From assembly GCA_031273455.1 (NCBI GenBank), contig JAISRZ010000068.1:1-34750 (forward strand): DNA of 34,750 nucleotides. The letters are read 5' to 3'. Origin of the DNA: Deltaproteobacteria bacterium. Its GTDB lineage: Bacteria; Desulfobacterota; Desulfarculia; Adiutricales; Adiutricaceae. The position numbers were made by a program, and so were the translations under genes. This document shows positions 32,449 to 34,750 of this stretch, one piece after another. Each line of letters opens with the position of its first letter. The first letter of the stretch is position 1. Below the pieces are notes generated by a model that saw nothing but the letters and a program-made list of their open reading frames with translations, ran no database searches and had not been told where the DNA came from.

Positions 32449-34074
32449 ATGATTCTCAAGTTTGACGCCCTAGTCATTGGCTCGGGCATCGCGGGTCTTA
32501 GTTTCGCTTTAAAGGCGGCCCGGTTTGGGCAAGTGGGCTTAATCGCCAAACGCTCCTTAACGGACACCAACACCAACTTGGCCCAAGGGGGCATCGCCGC
32601 GGTCCTGGGTCAAGACGATCTACTGGAGTTCCACGTTAAGGACACCTTGGCCTCGGGGGCGGGCTTAAGCCACTTAGACACCGTGGAGGCCGTGGTCGAG
32701 GCGGGGCCCCGGATGATCCAGGAGCTTAAGGAAATCGGCGTCCCCTTCACGGCCCAAGTCGATCACCCGGACTCCCCGGAGTTGGGCCGCGAGGGGGGCC
32801 ATAGCCACCGCCGCATTATCCACGCCAAAGACATGACTGGCCAGACCGTCCAAAAGGTCTTGGTGGAAAAGGCCTTAGCCAACCCCAACATCACCATTTT
32901 TGACCATTTTCTGGCCTTGGATCTTTTGCAAGAAAAAGACCCCCAAGGCCAGATGCGGGTGACTGGGGCTTGGGTTTTAAACGTTGAGAAAGGCGAGGTC
33001 TCTTACCTCATCGCCAAAGTCACGGTCATGGCCACCGGCGGCTCGGGCAAAGTCTACCTGTACACCACTAACCCGGACGGGGCCTCGGGCGATGGTTTGG
33101 CCATGGGCTGGCGAGCCGGGGCCGATGTCGCCAACATGGAGTTTGTCCAATTCCATCCCACCTGCCTTTTCCATCCCCAACTCCATAACTTTTTAATTTC
33201 CGAAGCCGTCCGCGGGGAGGGCGGTCGCCTCATTAATAGCGAAGGCCAGCCCATCATGAGTAACCATCCTTTAGGGGACTTGGCCCGACGGGATGAGGTG
33301 GCCATGGCCATTGACACGGAAATGAAAAGGTCCGGGGCGGACAACGTCTTTTTAGACATCTCCCATCGGAGCCCTGACTTTATTATTGACCGGTTCCCCA
33401 AGATTTACGCCACCTGTCTGTCTTTGGGCTTGGATATAACTAAAGAGCCCATCCCAGTGGTCCCAGCGGCCCATTACCAGTGCGGCGGGTTACTCGTCGA
33501 TCTTAATGGGCGGACCACCAGACCCGGGTTATACGCCATTGGGGAAGTGGCGGCCACCGGTCTCCATGGGGCCAACCGCCTAGCCTCCAACAGCTTATTG
33601 GAAGCCTTGGTCATGGCCGATCGGGCCGCTTTAGCGGCCAAAGAAGAGATTTTGGCCTTAGACTACCCCAAACTGACCGAGCCCTATAGCCCCTGGCCGG
33701 GCGGTCGGTTAGGGACCGCCCCGGCGGAGGCGGTTTTAATCACCCAGAGTTGGGATGAGATTCGCCGCTTTATGTGGAATTACGTGGGCATTGTCCGCTC
33801 GGATCAGCGTTTGACCATGGCCGCGAAAAGGTTGGCCTTGGTTAAAGGCGAGATTGACGAGTTTTTCCGAAACTTTGAGGTGGATGGGGACTTGGTGGAA
33901 GTGCGGAATATCGCCGTGGTGGCCGATTTGATCATCCGCTCGGCCTCTTTAAGAAAAGAGAGTCGAGGGCTCCATTTTTCTTTGTCTTGGCCACTTAAGG
34001 ATGACGCCCACTTCTTAAAAGACACGGTCCTAACTAACTCCGAGCCCCTCCTCTTTCCGGGACTGGTGGCATGA
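32449..34074 (+). CDS. nadB: L-aspartate oxidase
   Basis: A 541-residue flavoprotein that oxidises aspartate to iminoaspartate, the first step of de novo NAD synthesis. The N-terminal FAD site is ALVIGSGIAGLSFALKAA (6-23), followed by NTNLAQGGIAAVLG. The substrate region holds QFHPTCLFHP (H236), ISEAVRGEGGRLIN (R255) and AAHYQCGGLLVD. GLYAIGEVAATGLHGANRLA with SNSLLEALV is the C-terminal FAD-binding stretch. A helical C-terminal domain follows. These residues and the length separate it from succinate dehydrogenase or fumarate reductase flavoproteins. nadA and nadC are not in the window. It ends ATGA, overlapping the start of the next gene by 4 bp. Confidence 0.94.
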   Translation: MILKFDALVIGSGIAGLSFALKAARFGQVGLIAKRSLTDTNTNLAQGGIAAVLGQDDLLEFHVKDTLASGAGLSHLDTVEAVVEAGPRMIQELKEIGVPFTAQVDHPDSPELGREGGHSHRRIIHAKDMTGQTVQKVLVEKALANPNITIFDHFLALDLLQEKDPQGQMRVTGAWVLNVEKGEVSYLIAKVTVMATGGSGKVYLYTTNPDGASGDGLAMGWRAGADVANMEFVQFHPTCLFHPQLHNFLISEAVRGEGGRLINSEGQPIMSNHPLGDLARRDEVAMAIDTEMKRSGADNVFLDISHRSPDFIIDRFPKIYATCLSLGLDITKEPIPVVPAAHYQCGGLLVDLNGRTTRPGLYAIGEVAATGLHGANRLASNSLLEALVMADRAALAAKEEILALDYPKLTEPYSPWPGGRLGTAPAEAVLITQSWDEIRRFMWNYVGIVRSDQRLTMAAKRLALVKGEIDEFFRNFEVDGDLVEVRNIAVVADLIIRSASLRKESRGLHFSLSWPLKDDAHFLKDTVLTNSEPLLFPGLVA

Positions 34075-34750
34075 AACTATCGGGTTTACGCCCTGGTAAA
34101 AAGAAAGCCCTTTTAGGCGCTCTTAGCCTCATTCTCGTTTTAACCGCTGGCTGGTTTTATTACCAGGCGGAAAAAGCAAAGGCCGAGCGCCATCAAGAAG
34201 AGCTCTTCCAAAGCGCCTTAGCCGCGGTTCGCGGCGAGGTTAGGGCCGAGGAAAACTTTGAGCCCCGCTCCTTTGGCCCTCCCCCCACGGAAACGACCCC
34301 TGAGACCGATAAGCTGTGGCGCGGGGCCACGGCTTTTAGTAAAAAACGCTTCCACGAGGCCATTAACCTCTGGGATGACCTTTTAAAGACCCGCGCCGGG
34401 GTTAAAGACTTAGAGGCCTTAGCGGCGGCGGCCCATCTCCGGGAGAAGAACTATAGCCTCGCGGCCCAAAAGTACCGCGCAATCTTGGCCAAAAAAGAGC
34501 CCGGGGCCAACCCCCAGTTAGCCCAGGTTAAAGCCGCCCAGGATGAGCTGGGTTTAAGCTTAGCCCTCTTCCACTTACGGGATTACCCCTTAGCCCTTAA
34601 AGCCGCCGAAAACGCCTACAATTTTCGGCTCAAGAGGTTTGGGCCCTTTCACCGGGAAACGCTCTCCAGCGCCAATATCTTAGCCTCGTCTTTAATGGGC
34701 TTACAAGACAACGCCAAAGCCTTGGAGTTATTAAAGACGGTTACCGATGG
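34071..34750 (+). CDS. Membrane-anchored TPR protein (partial, runs off the end)
   Basis: At least 226 residues, open to the window edge. A basic start (MKLSGLRPGKKK) precedes one hydrophobic helix (ALLGALSLILVLTAGWFYY, about 13-31), so the protein is probably anchored in the inner membrane with the rest in the periplasm. A Pro-rich linker (FGPPPTETTPE) leads into tetratricopeptide-like helices: LWRGATAFSKKRFHEAINLW, AAAHLREKNYSLAAQKYRAI, LGLSLALFHLRDYPLALKAA, and a last repeat with large spacing (RETLSSANILASSLMGLQDN) like the Kinesin-light-chain TPR type. The ATG overlaps the nadB stop (ATGA), so translation is coupled. The function is unknown; TPRs imply a protein-binding role. Confidence 0.8.
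   Translation, partial: MKLSGLRPGKKKALLGALSLILVLTAGWFYYQAEKAKAERHQEELFQSALAAVRGEVRAEENFEPRSFGPPPTETTPETDKLWRGATAFSKKRFHEAINLWDDLLKTRAGVKDLEALAAAAHLREKNYSLAAQKYRAILAKKEPGANPQLAQVKAAQDELGLSLALFHLRDYPLALKAAENAYNFRLKRFGPFHRETLSSANILASSLMGLQDNAKALELLKTVTD

Overview
The window looks like a piece of a Desulfobacterota (former Deltaproteobacteria) chromosome. The evidence is the block csrA-fliW-xerC-hslV-hslU-argB-...-argD-argF-nadB, the pairing of a ParB-like gene with a spore-photolyase-like radical SAM gene, and a remnant of a cysteine-tailed molybdopterin-binding protein. Only about 64% of the window is intact coding sequence by my own sum of gene lengths. Several genes are decayed, and long gaps are filled with short repeats. 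That pattern suggests relaxed selection or genome erosion, as in host-associated relatives; this is inference, and no marker in the window fixes the species.

Left part (1-11.9 kb) is accessory. It opens with the decayed 3' end of an IS1634-type transposase. Six tandem 23-bp repeats and an extended -10 promoter precede an AAA ATPase of the DUF4143 class. Then come tRNA-Met(CAU) with its own promoter and terminator, an orphan nucleotidyltransferase-fold gene, and a dnaK 3' remnant with in-frame stops. Next is an AT-rich minus-strand envelope cluster: three paralogues of a single-pass membrane protein (one intact, two full length but broken by nonsense codons), an intact DUF1311/LprI-like secreted protein plus its decayed copy, and a small secreted protein. 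After this are a truncated molybdopterin-binding protein, an exported flavodoxin and an AT-rich Panacea/DUF4065-type gene between two 34-bp direct repeats.

Middle part (11.9-18.9 kb) is housekeeping: miaB overlapping purB, then uppS (with a clear terminator), ridA, a ParB-like protein and a radical SAM protein. A 2.1-kb gap (18.9-21.06 kb) follows. It holds ~100-bp direct repeats, a 35/36-bp tandem array, a 285-bp MITE-like element with perfect 23-bp inverted ends, and a GC-rich, hairpin-dense stretch with a good minus-strand promoter that may be a structured RNA or leader.

Right part (21.1-34.75 kb) is dense. It contains nadK, a divergent short flagellar rod-type gene, csrA-fliW (control of flagellin synthesis), xerC, hslVU (ATP-dependent protease) and argB. 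A minus-strand DUF1703-type AAA ATPase sits between argB and argD together with 1.2 kb of non-coding DNA. Then come argD, argF, nadB and a membrane-anchored TPR protein that runs off the end. argB, argD and argF give three consecutive steps of ornithine/citrulline synthesis; nadB and nadK belong to NAD(P) synthesis.
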